Shown here: piece by piece, positions 15,606 to 23,533 of the stretch
Position numbering within the stretch: position 1 is the stretch's first letter
How the letters are laid out: every line of letters starts with the position of its first letter
Assembly (NCBI RefSeq): GCF_000025265.1
Contig: NC_013739.1
Span: 1,736,001 to 1,800,000 of the forward strand
Length of the DNA stretch: 64,000 nucleotides
Source: Conexibacter woesei DSM 14684
Lineage (GTDB): Bacteria; Actinomycetota; Thermoleophilia; Solirubrobacterales; Solirubrobacteraceae
Reading direction: 5' to 3'
Made by a program: the position numbers and the translations under genes
The notes under the pieces: model-generated
Told to the model about the DNA's origin: nothing
Databases searched by the model: none
The model's input: only the letters and a program-made list of their open reading frames with translations

Positions 15606-18326
15606 TTACTCGCCGTCTCTGTCCTTGATCGCGTATCTGGACGGGCTCGTCGGCACGACCGGGTTCTGGATCGTGCTGAGCTGGTCGACGAGTCTCGTCC
15701 ACTGCTCGGGTCTCAGCAGCGTCTGCAGCCGAGGCGTGTCGTCCGGCTGTTCGACGGCGCTGAAGCCGACGTGGATGTGGTCGTCGTGGTCGGGCATCGC
15801 GAGCGTGTTGTCGGTGCCCGGGTAGGTCATGAGGCTGATGATCTGGTGCGGCTTCATCGTGCCCTGGAGCGTGAGCAGACGGCGGATCGTGATGTCTGTG
15901 ATCGATCCGTCGCCCTGGGTTCCGGGCGTGATCGTGATGCCGTTGATCGCCGCGATGTCCATCGCGCTGCCGATCGAGTGCTCCGAGACGTTGCCGGAGC
16001 TGGTCATCAGACCGTGACCGCACTGGAGCGAGCTGATCGTCGGCTTGAGGCCGCTGGCGGCGAGGAACTCGATCGTCGCCAGCACGCGCTGGTCGATCGC
16101 GCCGGCCTGGATGTCGTCACGGCCGCACTGGTAGATCTCGACGTTGGGGTTCGCCAGCACCCGCGCCTGCAGCTCCTCCTTGGTCATCAGGAGGATCTGG
16201 CCGACGGACGGGCCGTCCTTGCCGTCGCGGCCGAAGACGTTGTCGTTCTCGGCCTTGTAGATCGCGGTCGACTCGAGCAGCTTCCAGCCGTCGAGGATCG
16301 GCTTCGGATCGATCAGCGGCGCGCCGCGACCGGCCGGGCGGATCGTGAACTCGACGTGCGGCGCGAGTCTGGCGTCCGTCTTGTCGATGCTGCCGAGCAC
16401 GGTGCCGGCGATGACGGTCGAGCCCTCGCGCAGCGGCTTGAGCACGTAGTCCTTCGGGTCGAGCTCGAGCGCGCCGGTGAAGTAGCCCTCGAACGTCGTC
16501 AGCTCTTCGCCCATCGCCTCGATCTGGCGCTGTCCGCCGGCCTCGTAGGCGCTCGGCCGCGACGGGTTCGCGAACAGACGCTCCTTCGCGATGTCGGAGA
16601 CGGCGGGCGCCTCGTGGCCGCTGCCGTTGGCCGCCGTGCGCTCCTTGACCGAGCCGTCGGCGTCGACGGCTCTGGCGTCGCCGTCCTGCGCGCCTCTGTC
16701 TCTGTCTCTGTCTCTGGCGAGCGGGTCGGGGTCGGCCTGGCCTCTGTTGGGCGCGTCGCCGGCGGTCGTCTCCGCTCTCGGCTGCGCGCCGTCGCTGGCG
16801 GCCTGCGTCGGCTTCTCGTCGCGCGCGGGCTGCTCGATGTCGGTGGCGGAGTCGGCCGCCGCGTCCTCGCGCGGCTTGGGGACCGGGTGCTTGGCGGCGA
16901 TCGAGCCGAGGTGGCTGTACGTGTAGCGGTTGCCGTAGACGTCCTGGAGGACGACGTAGCGGCCGAGCTCCTCGCTCTCGCCGATTCTCACGATTCTGCC
17001 GTCGTTGACGGCGACGACCGGCGCGCCTCTTCTGGCGTAAATGTTGATCGAGCGGCGGTCGGCGTCGCCCTCGACGGGGACCGCGGCGTTGGAGCCTTCT
17101 GTTCTTCTGCCGGCGCTTCTGGTGTCGATCGAGTCGGCGTACGTGGCGCGCGCCGCGACCGGGAAGCGACCCTGCGTCAGGCCCGTCAGCGAGCCGACGA
17201 TGTCGGCCGGCATGCCGCCGATCAGTCTCGCGCGCAGCAGCACCGACTGGACGTACCAGTCGGCGTGGTTGTACGCGAAGATCGCGCGTTCGAGATCCTG
17301 CTCGGCACCGGCGGCCTTGAGGTAGCGGCCGGCGGCGAAGATCGCGTCGACCGGGTTGTAGGGGTCCTTGACGCCGTCGCCGTTGGCGTCGACACCGTAG
17401 GCCTCCCAGCTCGGCGGCATGAACTGCATCCACCCGAGCGCTCCGGCTGTCGACACCGAGAGGTTGCGGCCGTAGTCGGTCTCGATCTCGTTGATCGCGG
17501 CGAGGATCTGCCACGGCACGCCGTACTGCATGCCGGCGGCCTGATAGATCGGGAGCAGGAACGGCGGGATGCGGAACTGCTCGATGAAGAAGTTCGGGAC
17601 GCCGCTGGGCGCGGAGAGCGTCGGCGCGACGGTGAAGCCGGGGGTGTCGGGCGTCGGCTGCGCCCCGTCGTCCTGGACGGGCGTGTCCGGTGTCTCGTTC
17701 GGCGTCGCGGTGCCGTCGCGGTTGGCGTCCTGCAGCACAGCGTCGTCGCCGCCGGATCCGCCGCCTCTGCGGACCGCCTCGGAGGAACCCTCACCCTTGG
17801 CTTTACCCTTAGGCTTGACGATTCCGCCGACCGCGGACGGCTGTCTCGTCGTTCCCGTGGTTCTGCCCGTCGTGCCGGTCGTCGACGGCGTCGTGCCCGT
17901 CGTGCCCGTCGTTCTGGGCGTCGTCCCCGTCGAAGGCGGCGTCGTGCCGGTGCTGCCGGTCGTCGGCGGCGTCGTCGAGGTCGTCGGGTTCGTCGGCGTC
18001 GAGGGGACCACCGGCGGCGTCGTCGTGAGCGTCTGCGGCGGCGTCGGGGCCGTCGCGGTCGCCGGCGGGGGAGTCGTCTGCGTCTGGACCGGCTCGACCG
18101 CGCCGAGGTCCTGGACCGACTCGACCGGCAACCCGAGATCCGGGATCTGGCTCTTGTCGACGGGCACGCCGGGCGCGGCGTCGATCGTGAGCGTGACCTG
18201 CTTGCCGCCCAGGAGGGTGACGATGACGCGTCGCTTCTCGGCAGAGGCAGGGGACGACGTCATACCTCCGATGAGGAGCGCGGCCCCCGCGGCAAGCGAG
18301 GCGATGCGCAGCTTCGTTCTCTTCAT
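15606..18326 (-). CDS. secreted multidomain peptidoglycan hydrolase (SLT-M23-M15-like)
   Basis: The 906-residue product begins with a signal peptide (KLRIASLAAGAALLIGG, cleavage near ASA). A Thr/Pro/Gly-rich stalk follows at about residues 80-170. A lytic-transglycosylase domain at about 255-370 has PWQILAAINEIETDYGRN and STAGALGWMQFMPPSWEAYG, where the first Glu pair includes the expected catalytic acid. A LytM/M23-like region is split by a long Asp/Arg linker. Its zinc motifs are degenerate: HxxxD is replaced (INIYARRGAPV) and HxH reads PHVEF. The C-terminal domain has SEHSIGSAMDIAAI and DDHIHVGF, as in LAS/M15 peptidases. It should cleave glycan strands and possibly stem peptides. AGA arginines are frequent. 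Confidence 0.85.
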   Translation of the reverse strand: MKRTKLRIASLAAGAALLIGGMTSSPASAEKRRVIVTLLGGKQVTLTIDAAPGVPVDKSQIPDLGLPVESVQDLGAVEPVQTQTTPPPATATAPTPPQTLTTTPPVVPSTPTNPTTSTTPPTTGSTGTTPPSTGTTPRTTGTTGTTPSTTGTTGRTTGTTRQPSAVGGIVKPKGKAKGEGSSEAVRRGGGSGGDDAVLQDANRDGTATPNETPDTPVQDDGAQPTPDTPGFTVAPTLSAPSGVPNFFIEQFRIPPFLLPIYQAAGMQYGVPWQILAAINEIETDYGRNLSVSTAGALGWMQFMPPSWEAYGVDANGDGVKDPYNPVDAIFAAGRYLKAAGAEQDLERAIFAYNHADWYVQSVLLRARLIGGMPADIVGSLTGLTQGRFPVAARATYADSIDTRSAGRRTEGSNAAVPVEGDADRRSINIYARRGAPVVAVNDGRIVRIGESEELGRYVVLQDVYGNRYTYSHLGSIAAKHPVPKPREDAAADSATDIEQPARDEKPTQAASDGAQPRAETTAGDAPNRGQADPDPLARDRDRDRGAQDGDARAVDADGSVKERTAANGSGHEAPAVSDIAKERLFANPSRPSAYEAGGQRQIEAMGEELTTFEGYFTGALELDPKDYVLKPLREGSTVIAGTVLGSIDKTDARLAPHVEFTIRPAGRGAPLIDPKPILDGWKLLESTAIYKAENDNVFGRDGKDGPSVGQILLMTKEELQARVLANPNVEIYQCGRDDIQAGAIDQRVLATIEFLAASGLKPTISSLQCGHGLMTSSGNVSEHSIGSAMDIAAINGITITPGTQGDGSITDITIRRLLTLQGTMKPHQIISLMTYPGTDNTLAMPDHDDHIHVGFSAVEQPDDTPRLQTLLRPEQWTRLVDQLSTIQNPVVPTSPSRYAIKDRDGE

Positions 18327-18769
18327 CGGACCGACAGTCTCCTCCCGCATGGCCGCATCTGCGGCCTGGTCACACTGCCGCCGGGGCGACGGACCAACCG
18401 GAAGCTACCTGCTGTTCTGGACGTTTGCAAAGGGGAACCCGCGCGTTTGTTATGGCGTTCACAGCTGAAAATGGCAGCACCTGAGCTTTCGGCGCTACGG
18501 TGCGGCAGCTTGAGTACCACACGCCTTGCGAAGCAACGGTAACCAAGGCGTTTAACGTCACATGAAGGCAACCGATGCGGTGGCGGCAAGAAGTCGTGCA
18601 GGGGACGACGCGCTCGCATGCGGCTCGCATGCACTCACTGTGCCCGTTCGCGACGGCTCGAACCGTGAGCTGACGCTCAAGCTCAGCTGCAACGTTTCTG
18701 CCGGCGAGCGCGACTGGGATGCTGCGCTACAGTCGGCGCCTTCCGGCCGACCGACCGCAGGGGGCGACG
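18327..18769. other. intergenic region, long minus-strand leader
   Basis: This 440-base gap separates the hydrolase (minus) from a coiled-coil gene (plus). A minus-strand GGTTACCGT element near 18535-18543 could start a roughly 200-nt leader for the hydrolase, with GGAGGAG near 18338-18344. For the plus gene, TACAGT (18727-18732) is a candidate -10. No ORF in the gap looks coding. The leader has several short inverted repeats, but I could not match it to a riboswitch class with confidence. Confidence 0.4.
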
Positions 18770-19273
18770 ATGACGAACGAGACGTCCAGCGACGGGCTCC
18801 GGGCCCGTATCTCACGCCAGGGCGAGGACGCCCTCGGGAGGCTGGCCCAGGAGCTGCTCGAGAGCCCGCTCGTCAGCGGCGCGCTGACGCGCGCGTTCGA
18901 CGCACGCGAGAAGGCGGCGCAGGCGCAGGAGGTCGCGATGGGCGCGCTGAACCTGCCCTCGGCCGCCGACCTGGAGAAGCTGACCCGCCGCGTGCGCTCG
19001 GTCTCGCAGCGGCTGGAGGGGATCGAGGACGCGCTCGACCGCGTCGAGCAGCGGATCGCCGGGATAGGCGGTGCGGCGGCGCTCGAGCAGCGGCTCGACG
19101 CGGTCGACGCCCAGCTCGCCTCGCTCGCTACCGCCGTCTCGCGCCTCGCCGACCAGCTGACGGACTCCGCGCCGCAGCCCGTCGTGACCTCGGCGGCCGC
19201 GAGAAGACCGGCCGCCTCGCGCACGCGCGCAGCCGCGGCGAGCAAGCGCGCCGCGAGAAGACCTGCCGCGTAG
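18770..19273 (+). CDS. coiled-coil protein with Ala/Arg/Lys-rich tail (phasin/PhaF-like)
   Basis: ATG 18770 gives 167 residues. The first 30 are polar. Residues 30-70 form an amphipathic helix (ALTRAFDAREKAAQAQEVAM). Residues 70-125 form heptad coiled coils (VSQRLEGIEDALDRVEQRIA, LEQRLDAVDAQLASLATAVS). The last 30 are Ala/Arg/Lys/Pro-rich (RRPAASRTRAAAASKRAA), like the DNA- or granule-binding tails of PhaF and histone-H1-like proteins. AGA codons appear only in that tail. It could be a granule- or nucleoid-associated protein. No polyester synthase is nearby, so the phasin link is weak. Confidence 0.65.
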   Translation: MTNETSSDGLRARISRQGEDALGRLAQELLESPLVSGALTRAFDAREKAAQAQEVAMGALNLPSAADLEKLTRRVRSVSQRLEGIEDALDRVEQRIAGIGGAAALEQRLDAVDAQLASLATAVSRLADQLTDSAPQPVVTSAAARRPAASRTRAAAASKRAARRPAA

Positions 19274-19327
19274 GCCAGCGTGCCCGCCGCCGAGCCCAGC
19301 GGGCCGGCGGCACCCGGCGGCTGGGGC

Positions 19328-20074
19328 TCAGCTCAGTGCCGCGACGGCGATTCGCCCGACACGGATCGCGGCGGCCTCCATCGCCTCCGCGTCGATCCGG
19401 CCGCGCTGCGGCCCGAGCAGGTCGCTGACGACGAGCACGCAGCCGGCCTGCAGGCCGCGCAACGCGGAGAGCTGGAACAGGGTCGCGGTCTCCATCTCGA
19501 TCGCGAGCGCGGGGTGGGCGGGATCCGATGGGTCGGCGTGCTCGCCGGCCGGGTCGTAGAAGAGGTCGGTCGTGACGACCGCGCCGCGGCGGACCGCGCC
19601 GCCGCCCGGCTCACCCGGCCCGCCCGGCTTGCCGCCACCACTCACCTCGCCCGCGGCGGCGTCCGTCAGCGCGTCGGTCAGCGCGGCGTCGGCCGCGACG
19701 CGCTCGCCGGCGCCGAGCGCGCGGCTCGTGCCGTCGGACGCGATCGCCTCCTCGGCGACGATCGCGTCGCCGAGCGCGAAGCCGCCGAGCAGCGCGCCGC
19801 ACGAGCCGACGCGGACGAGCCGGCGCGCGCCGAGCCGGGCCAGCTCCTCGATCACGATCGCCGCGCTGGGGCCGCCCATCCCCGTGCTCTGGATCGTCAG
19901 CGGCTCGCCGTCCGCCGCCGCGCCCGTGTACCCCCACAGGCCGCGGTGGTGGTTGAACATCTTCGGTCTCTCCAGCAGCGACTGCGCGAGCAGCAGCGCG
20001 CGTCCGGGGTCGCCGGGCAGCAGCACGCGCTCGCTGAGATCGGCGGTGGGGTGGATGTGGAGCGTGGTCGCCAT
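19328..20074 (-). CDS. nucleoside phosphorylase (PNP/UDP family)
   Basis: ATG 20074 is preferred because TATGCT lies ten bases upstream, giving a near-leaderless mRNA. The 248-residue enzyme has RVLLPGDPGRA (phosphate loop), TIQSTGMGGPSAAIVIEELA, RVGSCGALLG, and the nucleoside-binding AIEMETATLFQLS, followed by VVSDLL. It cleaves a nucleoside with phosphate to ribose-1-phosphate and free base. The STGMGGPS form is closer to uridine phosphorylases than to DeoD, but purine substrates cannot be excluded. A Gly/Pro-rich insert of about 18 residues (EVSGGGKPGGPGEPGGG) before the VVTTDLFYDP strand is unusual. Confidence 0.85.
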   Translation of the reverse strand: MATTLHIHPTADLSERVLLPGDPGRALLLAQSLLERPKMFNHHRGLWGYTGAAADGEPLTIQSTGMGGPSAAIVIEELARLGARRLVRVGSCGALLGGFALGDAIVAEEAIASDGTSRALGAGERVAADAALTDALTDAAAGEVSGGGKPGGPGEPGGGAVRRGAVVTTDLFYDPAGEHADPSDPAHPALAIEMETATLFQLSALRGLQAGCVLVVSDLLGPQRGRIDAEAMEAAAIRVGRIAVAALS

Positions 20075-20084
20075 GTCGGCGGCG

Positions 20085-20090
20085 AGCATA
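20085..20090 (-). promoter_or_regulatory. -10 hexamer TATGCT, near-leaderless
   Basis: On the minus strand TATGCT lies ten bases before the phosphorylase ATG at 20074. It decides between that ATG and the one at 20089, which overlaps the hexamer. Confidence 0.55.
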
Positions 20091-20146
20091 GACTGCGGCC
20101 TCATCTGAGCCCGGGCGGCGGGCGTCGTCGAATGGGAGGTCGAGAG

Positions 20147-20575
20147 ATGGGCAGCAGCAGCTTCAGATCGCCGCAGGAGTTCCGCGAGGTGATCGACCAG
20201 ATCTTCGGTCTGATGGACGGGGACGAGATGGGCCCGCAGCTGCGCGACGCCGACGTGCCGCAGCGCTTCGAGTTCGAGGATCTCGACCTCGTCGTCAACG
20301 TGCGCGCGGCGAGACCCGACGAGGACGGGCGCTACATCGTGTGGGAGTGGACCGACGACGTCGACTGGGAGCCGAAGGTCCGGATGGAGATGTCCTCCGA
20401 GACGGCCAACAAGTACTTCCAGGGCAAGGAGAACATCGCGATGGCGATCGCGCGGCGCCGGATCAAGACCGGCGGCGACATCAAGGCCGCGCTCGCGCTG
20501 ATCCCGGTCGTCAAGCCCGTCTACGCGCGCTACGTCGACCTCGTCGAGCGCGAGTATCCGCACCTGAAGGTCTGA
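20147..20575 (+). CDS. SCP2 sterol-carrier-like protein
   Basis: ATG 20147 has GGGAGG (20134-20139) seven bases upstream. The 142-residue protein has the SCP2-type order: a helix (RSPQEFREVIDQIFGLMDGD), beta strands (RFEFEDLDLVVNVRAARP, RYIVWEWTDDVDWEPKVRME), then the helical lipid-binding end with KYFQGKENIAMAIARRRIKT and GDIKAALALIPVVKPVYARY. Such domains bind acyl-CoA, sterols or other lipids in the cytoplasm. It is divergent from the nucleoside phosphorylase and monocistronic, followed by a promoter-containing gap. Confidence 0.82.
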   Translation: MGSSSFRSPQEFREVIDQIFGLMDGDEMGPQLRDADVPQRFEFEDLDLVVNVRAARPDEDGRYIVWEWTDDVDWEPKVRMEMSSETANKYFQGKENIAMAIARRRIKTGGDIKAALALIPVVKPVYARYVDLVEREYPHLKV

Positions 20576-20602
20576 GAAACGGCCGTACGCGGACCGAGGC
20601 TG

Positions 20603-20632
20603 TTGACACACCCCGCGGGCGGGGAGTAGGTC
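20603..20632 (+). promoter_or_regulatory. promoter TTGACA-N18-TAGGTC
   Basis: A consensus TTGACA (20603-20608) sits 18 bases before TAGGTC (20627-20632) in a non-coding gap. Transcription would start near 20639 and enter the candidate small RNA. Confidence 0.55.
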
Positions 20633-20639
20633 TAGAGGC

Positions 20640-20825
20640 TCAACAGGCAACAGGCCGAGCAGTAGGTCCGCCGCCCGCACGCCGGTCCGCTCGGACGGGC
20701 ATTGGGTGCGCAGCCTGCGAGGTGCCGCGACCGCCTAGCGGAACGAGCGCCGTACGGCCGGCGTAGCGGGCCGTCAGCCCGCCGGCGGCGGGGCCTCCGA
20801 GCGCGGCCCCGCCGCTCATCGTTTC
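20640..20825 (+). ncRNA. candidate small RNA
   Basis: A 340-base gap follows the SCP2 gene. It starts with a good promoter and contains two CAACAGG repeats, then a seven-base-pair hairpin, GCCGGCG with CGCCGGC. It then has a perfect 11-bp stem with a nine-base loop (20785-20815) and a weakly T-rich end (CATCGTTTC). No ORF in it has convincing codon usage. It does not contain the conserved cores of SRP RNA, tmRNA or RNase P RNA. Alternatively it is just the long leader of the MerR-cyclase gene. Confidence 0.4.
20785..20825 (+). terminator. hairpin terminator of candidate sRNA
   Basis: This is a perfect GCGGCGGGGCC/GGCCCCGCCGC stem with a nine-base loop, followed by CATCGTTTC. It lies upstream of the MerR-cyclase promoter and has no other gene to end. 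Confidence 0.5.
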
Positions 20826-20902
20826 GGGGCGTGCACGAGTCGAAACGCGCTCGTTGCGCGAATCCGGTGCGACGCCCTGCGCGCCGCCGGCGCACGAGCC
20901 AA

Positions 20903-20908
20903 TACCGT
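20903..20908 (+). promoter_or_regulatory. -10 hexamer TACCGT, leaderless
   Basis: TACCGT ends seven bases before the GTG at 20916, favouring that start over the GTG at 20907, which overlaps the hexamer. Confidence 0.45.
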
Positions 20909-20915
20909 GGGGCCG

Positions 20916-22142
20916 GTGACGGACGAGGCCGGCCGAGCAACGATCGCGCTGTCGCTGGACGAGGCTGCCCGGCGCGCCGGCGTGGCGCCCGCGACGCTGC
21001 GCCGCTGGGTGCGTGACGGGCTCGTCCCGCTCGCCGCGGGCGGCGTCTGGACGCCGGCCGCCGCGGCGCAGGCGCGGATCGTCGCGCGGCTGCGCGAGCG
21101 CGGCCACTCGCTCGCCGAGATCCGCGTCGCCGGCGACGCGGGCCGGCTCGCGTTCGGCTACGTCGAGGAGCTGTTCCCGGCGCCGGAGGAGGGCGTCACG
21201 CTCGATCAGGCCGCGCGCGAGACGGGCCTGGAGCCCGCGCTGGTCGAGCGGGTGCTGACCTCGCTCGGGCACGGTCCGCACGAGCTCGACAGGATTCCCG
21301 AGGAGGAGCTGGCGCTGCTGCGCCGCGCCGCCGACGCGCTCGACGCCGGCTTCCCGCTCGTCGCGATGCTCCAGCTCGTGCGCGTCTACGGCCAGGCGAT
21401 GGCGCAGATCGCCGACGCCGAGGTGCGGCTCTTCCACCTCTATGTGCACGAGCCGCTGATGCGCGACGGGGTTCCTGGGCTGGAGGTCGCCGAGCAGATG
21501 GAGCAGCTCGCGCGCGGGCTGCTGCCGATCGCCTCGCCGATGATGGACCAGGTCCACCGCCGCTTCCTGCGCCACTTCGTCGAGCAGGACGTGATCGGCC
21601 ACATGGAGGCGGCGTTCGACGGGCAGATCGGCGACCTCGGACGGCTGCGCGTCGCGATCGCGTTCGCCGACCTCGCCGGCTACACGCGCCTGACGGAGGA
21701 GGTCGGGGAGGAGGAGGCGGTCGACGCGGTCGAGCGCTTCGTCGGGGCGGTCGAGCTGACGTTGCCCGAGGACGCGCGCGTGATCAAGACGATCGGCGAC
21801 GCGGTGATGGTCGTCGGCGCCGACGCGCCGGCGCTCGTCGACTGGGCCGTCGGCTTCCAGCAGCTCTTCACCGAGCGACCGCGGCCGCGGATCGGCATGC
21901 ACAGCGGCGAGGCGCTCTACCGCGAGGGCGACTACTACGGGCGCGAGGTGAACCTCGCCGCGCGCGTCGCGGCCCGCTCCGGTGGCGGCGAAGTGCTGGT
22001 GACGCGTCCGCTCGTCGAGGCGGCGGGCCCGCACCTCGCGTTCGAGCGGATCGGCGAGGTGCGGCTGAAGGGGTTCACCGAGTCGACCGAGCTGTTCCTC
22101 GCGCGCGCGGCAGACGCGGAGCAGGCCGATCGCCGCGATTAG
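20916..22142 (+). CDS. MerR-type HTH fused to class III adenylate cyclase
   Basis: The 408-residue protein has three parts. Residues 10-80 form a MerR-like winged helix (SLDEAARRAGVAPATLRRWV, RLRERGHSLAEIRVA). Residues 85-220 form a second helical region (TLDQAARETGLEPALVERVL, FPLVAMLQLVRVYGQAMAQI) resembling the regulatory domain of Rv1264-type cyclases. Residues 240-400 form a class III cyclase domain with FADLAGYTRLTEE (metal Asp), RVIKTIGDAVMVV (Lys and second metal Asp) and REVNLAARVAA (transition-state Asn and Arg). All key residues are present, so it should make cAMP. Whether the HTH binds DNA or only regulates is open. Its stop codon forms part of the tilS -10 element. Confidence 0.88.
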   Translation: MTDEAGRATIALSLDEAARRAGVAPATLRRWVRDGLVPLAAGGVWTPAAAAQARIVARLRERGHSLAEIRVAGDAGRLAFGYVEELFPAPEEGVTLDQAARETGLEPALVERVLTSLGHGPHELDRIPEEELALLRRAADALDAGFPLVAMLQLVRVYGQAMAQIADAEVRLFHLYVHEPLMRDGVPGLEVAEQMEQLARGLLPIASPMMDQVHRRFLRHFVEQDVIGHMEAAFDGQIGDLGRLRVAIAFADLAGYTRLTEEVGEEEAVDAVERFVGAVELTLPEDARVIKTIGDAVMVVGADAPALVDWAVGFQQLFTERPRPRIGMHSGEALYREGDYYGREVNLAARVAARSGGGEVLVTRPLVEAAGPHLAFERIGEVRLKGFTESTELFLARAADAEQADRRD

Positions 22143-22145
22143 ACT
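22140..22145 (+). promoter_or_regulatory. -10 hexamer TAGACT, leaderless tilS
   Basis: TAGACT ends seven bases before ATG 22153 and overlaps the TAG stop of the cyclase gene. Confidence 0.6.
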
Positions 22146-22152
22146 CGCTCCC

Positions 22153-23520
22153 ATGGACCCCGAGCGCGCGGTCGAGCAGATCCGGGCGGACGGGCTGCTG
22201 GCCGCCGGCGGCCCGGTCGTCGTGCTGCTGTCCGGCGGGCGCGACTCGGTCTGTCTGCTCGACGTCGCCGTGCGGATCGCCGGTGCGCCCGCCGTCTCGG
22301 CGGTGCACGTCAACTACGGCCTGCGCGACGACGCCGACGACGACGAGCGCCACTGCGCGCAACTGTGCGAGCGGCTCGGCGTCGCGCTCGCGGTCGAGCG
22401 GCCCAGCCGGCCCGCGGGCTCGGGGAATCTGCAGGCGTGGGCGCGCGACGTCCGCTACGCCGCGGCGGCACAGCGGGCGCTGACGCTGGGACCCGGCGCC
22501 GCGATCGCGACCGGGCACACCGCCAGCGACCAGGTCGAGACGATCCTCTACCGGCTCGCCTCCTCGCCGAGCCGCCGTGCGCTGCTCGGGATGCGCCCGC
22601 GCGACGGCCGGCTCGTGCGGCCGCTGCTCGGCCTCACGCGCGAGGAGACGACCGCGTACTGCGAGGCCCGCGGCCTGCCGTGGCGCGACGACGCCACCAA
22701 CGAGGAGGGCAAGTACGCGCGCAACCGCCTGCGGCTCGCGCTGATCCCCGCGCTGCGCGAGGCGCATCCGGCGGCGGAGGCGAACGTGCTGCGGCTCGCC
22801 GAGCTGCTGCGCGACGAGGCCGACGTGCTCGACGCGCTCGTCGCCGAGCAGCTCGACGGGCGCGGCGCGCCGGGCGCCGGGGCCGAGCGCGAGGCGCGCG
22901 CGACGATCCCGCTCGCACGCCTGCAGGCGCTCGCGCCCGCGCTGCGGCGGCTGGTCGTGCAGCGGCTCGCCGACGGCGCCGCCGGCCGGCCGGTCGCCGG
23001 CGCCGCGCGCCACGCCGACGCGATCGCGGCGCTGCGGCCGGAGGGCCTGTCGATGCTCGACGTCGGTGGCGGCGTCCGCGCGGTCGCCGAGTACGGCGTC
23101 GTGCGGATGGAGCGCGGCGGCGCGGCAGAGGAGCCGGCGCCCGACCCGGTGCGGCTGCCGGTTCCGGGCGTCGTCGCGTTCGGCGGCTGGGAGGTGCGCT
23201 GCGAGGAGACGCCCGTCGCACCCGCGGACGGCGTGCTCGACCGCGCCGCGCTCGGCGGCGAGCAGCTGCTCGTGCGCCCGTGGCGGCCTGGGGATCGCAT
23301 CGCGCCGGTCGGCCTCGGCGGGACGAAGTCGCTGCAGGACCTCTTCAGAGAGCGCCGCATGCCGCGCGCACAGCGCCGCCTCGTGCCTGTCGTCGCCTGC
23401 GGCGAGGAGGTCGCGTGGGTCCCCGGCGTCGCGACGTCCGCGCGCTACGGCGTCACCGAGCGGACGCGCGACGCGGTGCGGCTCTCCGCCCGCGCGCCGG
23501 TCACGGGCGGCCGTGAGTAA
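22153..23520 (+). CDS. tilS: tRNA(Ile)-lysidine synthase
   Basis: The 455-residue enzyme has the PP-loop VVVLLSGGRDSVCLLDVA near residue 25, the ARDVRYAAA and TGHTASDQVETILYRL segments, and the RPLLGLTREETTAYCEARGL region with WRDDATNE. A C-terminal tRNA-binding domain ends in WRPGDRIAPVGLGGTKSLQD and RERRMPRAQRR. It attaches lysine to cytidine 34 of the AUA-reading tRNA-Ile using ATP, an essential decoding step. The mRNA looks leaderless. It is followed by hpt and ftsH, the order known from Bacillus. Confidence 0.95.
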   Translation: MDPERAVEQIRADGLLAAGGPVVVLLSGGRDSVCLLDVAVRIAGAPAVSAVHVNYGLRDDADDDERHCAQLCERLGVALAVERPSRPAGSGNLQAWARDVRYAAAAQRALTLGPGAAIATGHTASDQVETILYRLASSPSRRALLGMRPRDGRLVRPLLGLTREETTAYCEARGLPWRDDATNEEGKYARNRLRLALIPALREAHPAAEANVLRLAELLRDEADVLDALVAEQLDGRGAPGAGAEREARATIPLARLQALAPALRRLVVQRLADGAAGRPVAGAARHADAIAALRPEGLSMLDVGGGVRAVAEYGVVRMERGGAAEEPAPDPVRLPVPGVVAFGGWEVRCEETPVAPADGVLDRAALGGEQLLVRPWRPGDRIAPVGLGGTKSLQDLFRERRMPRAQRRLVPVVACGEEVAWVPGVATSARYGVTERTRDAVRLSARAPVTGGRE

Positions 23521-23533
23521 GCTGCCGCCCCAC

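Noticed and set aside
18538-18640. short ORFs in the gap before the coiled-coil gene
   Set aside because: Codon usage is not like real genes here, third-position GC is weak, and there is no ribosome-binding site or -10 hexamer.
20640-20825. SRP RNA, tmRNA or RNase P RNA
   Set aside because: The conserved cores of these RNAs are absent, so only an unknown small RNA is proposed.
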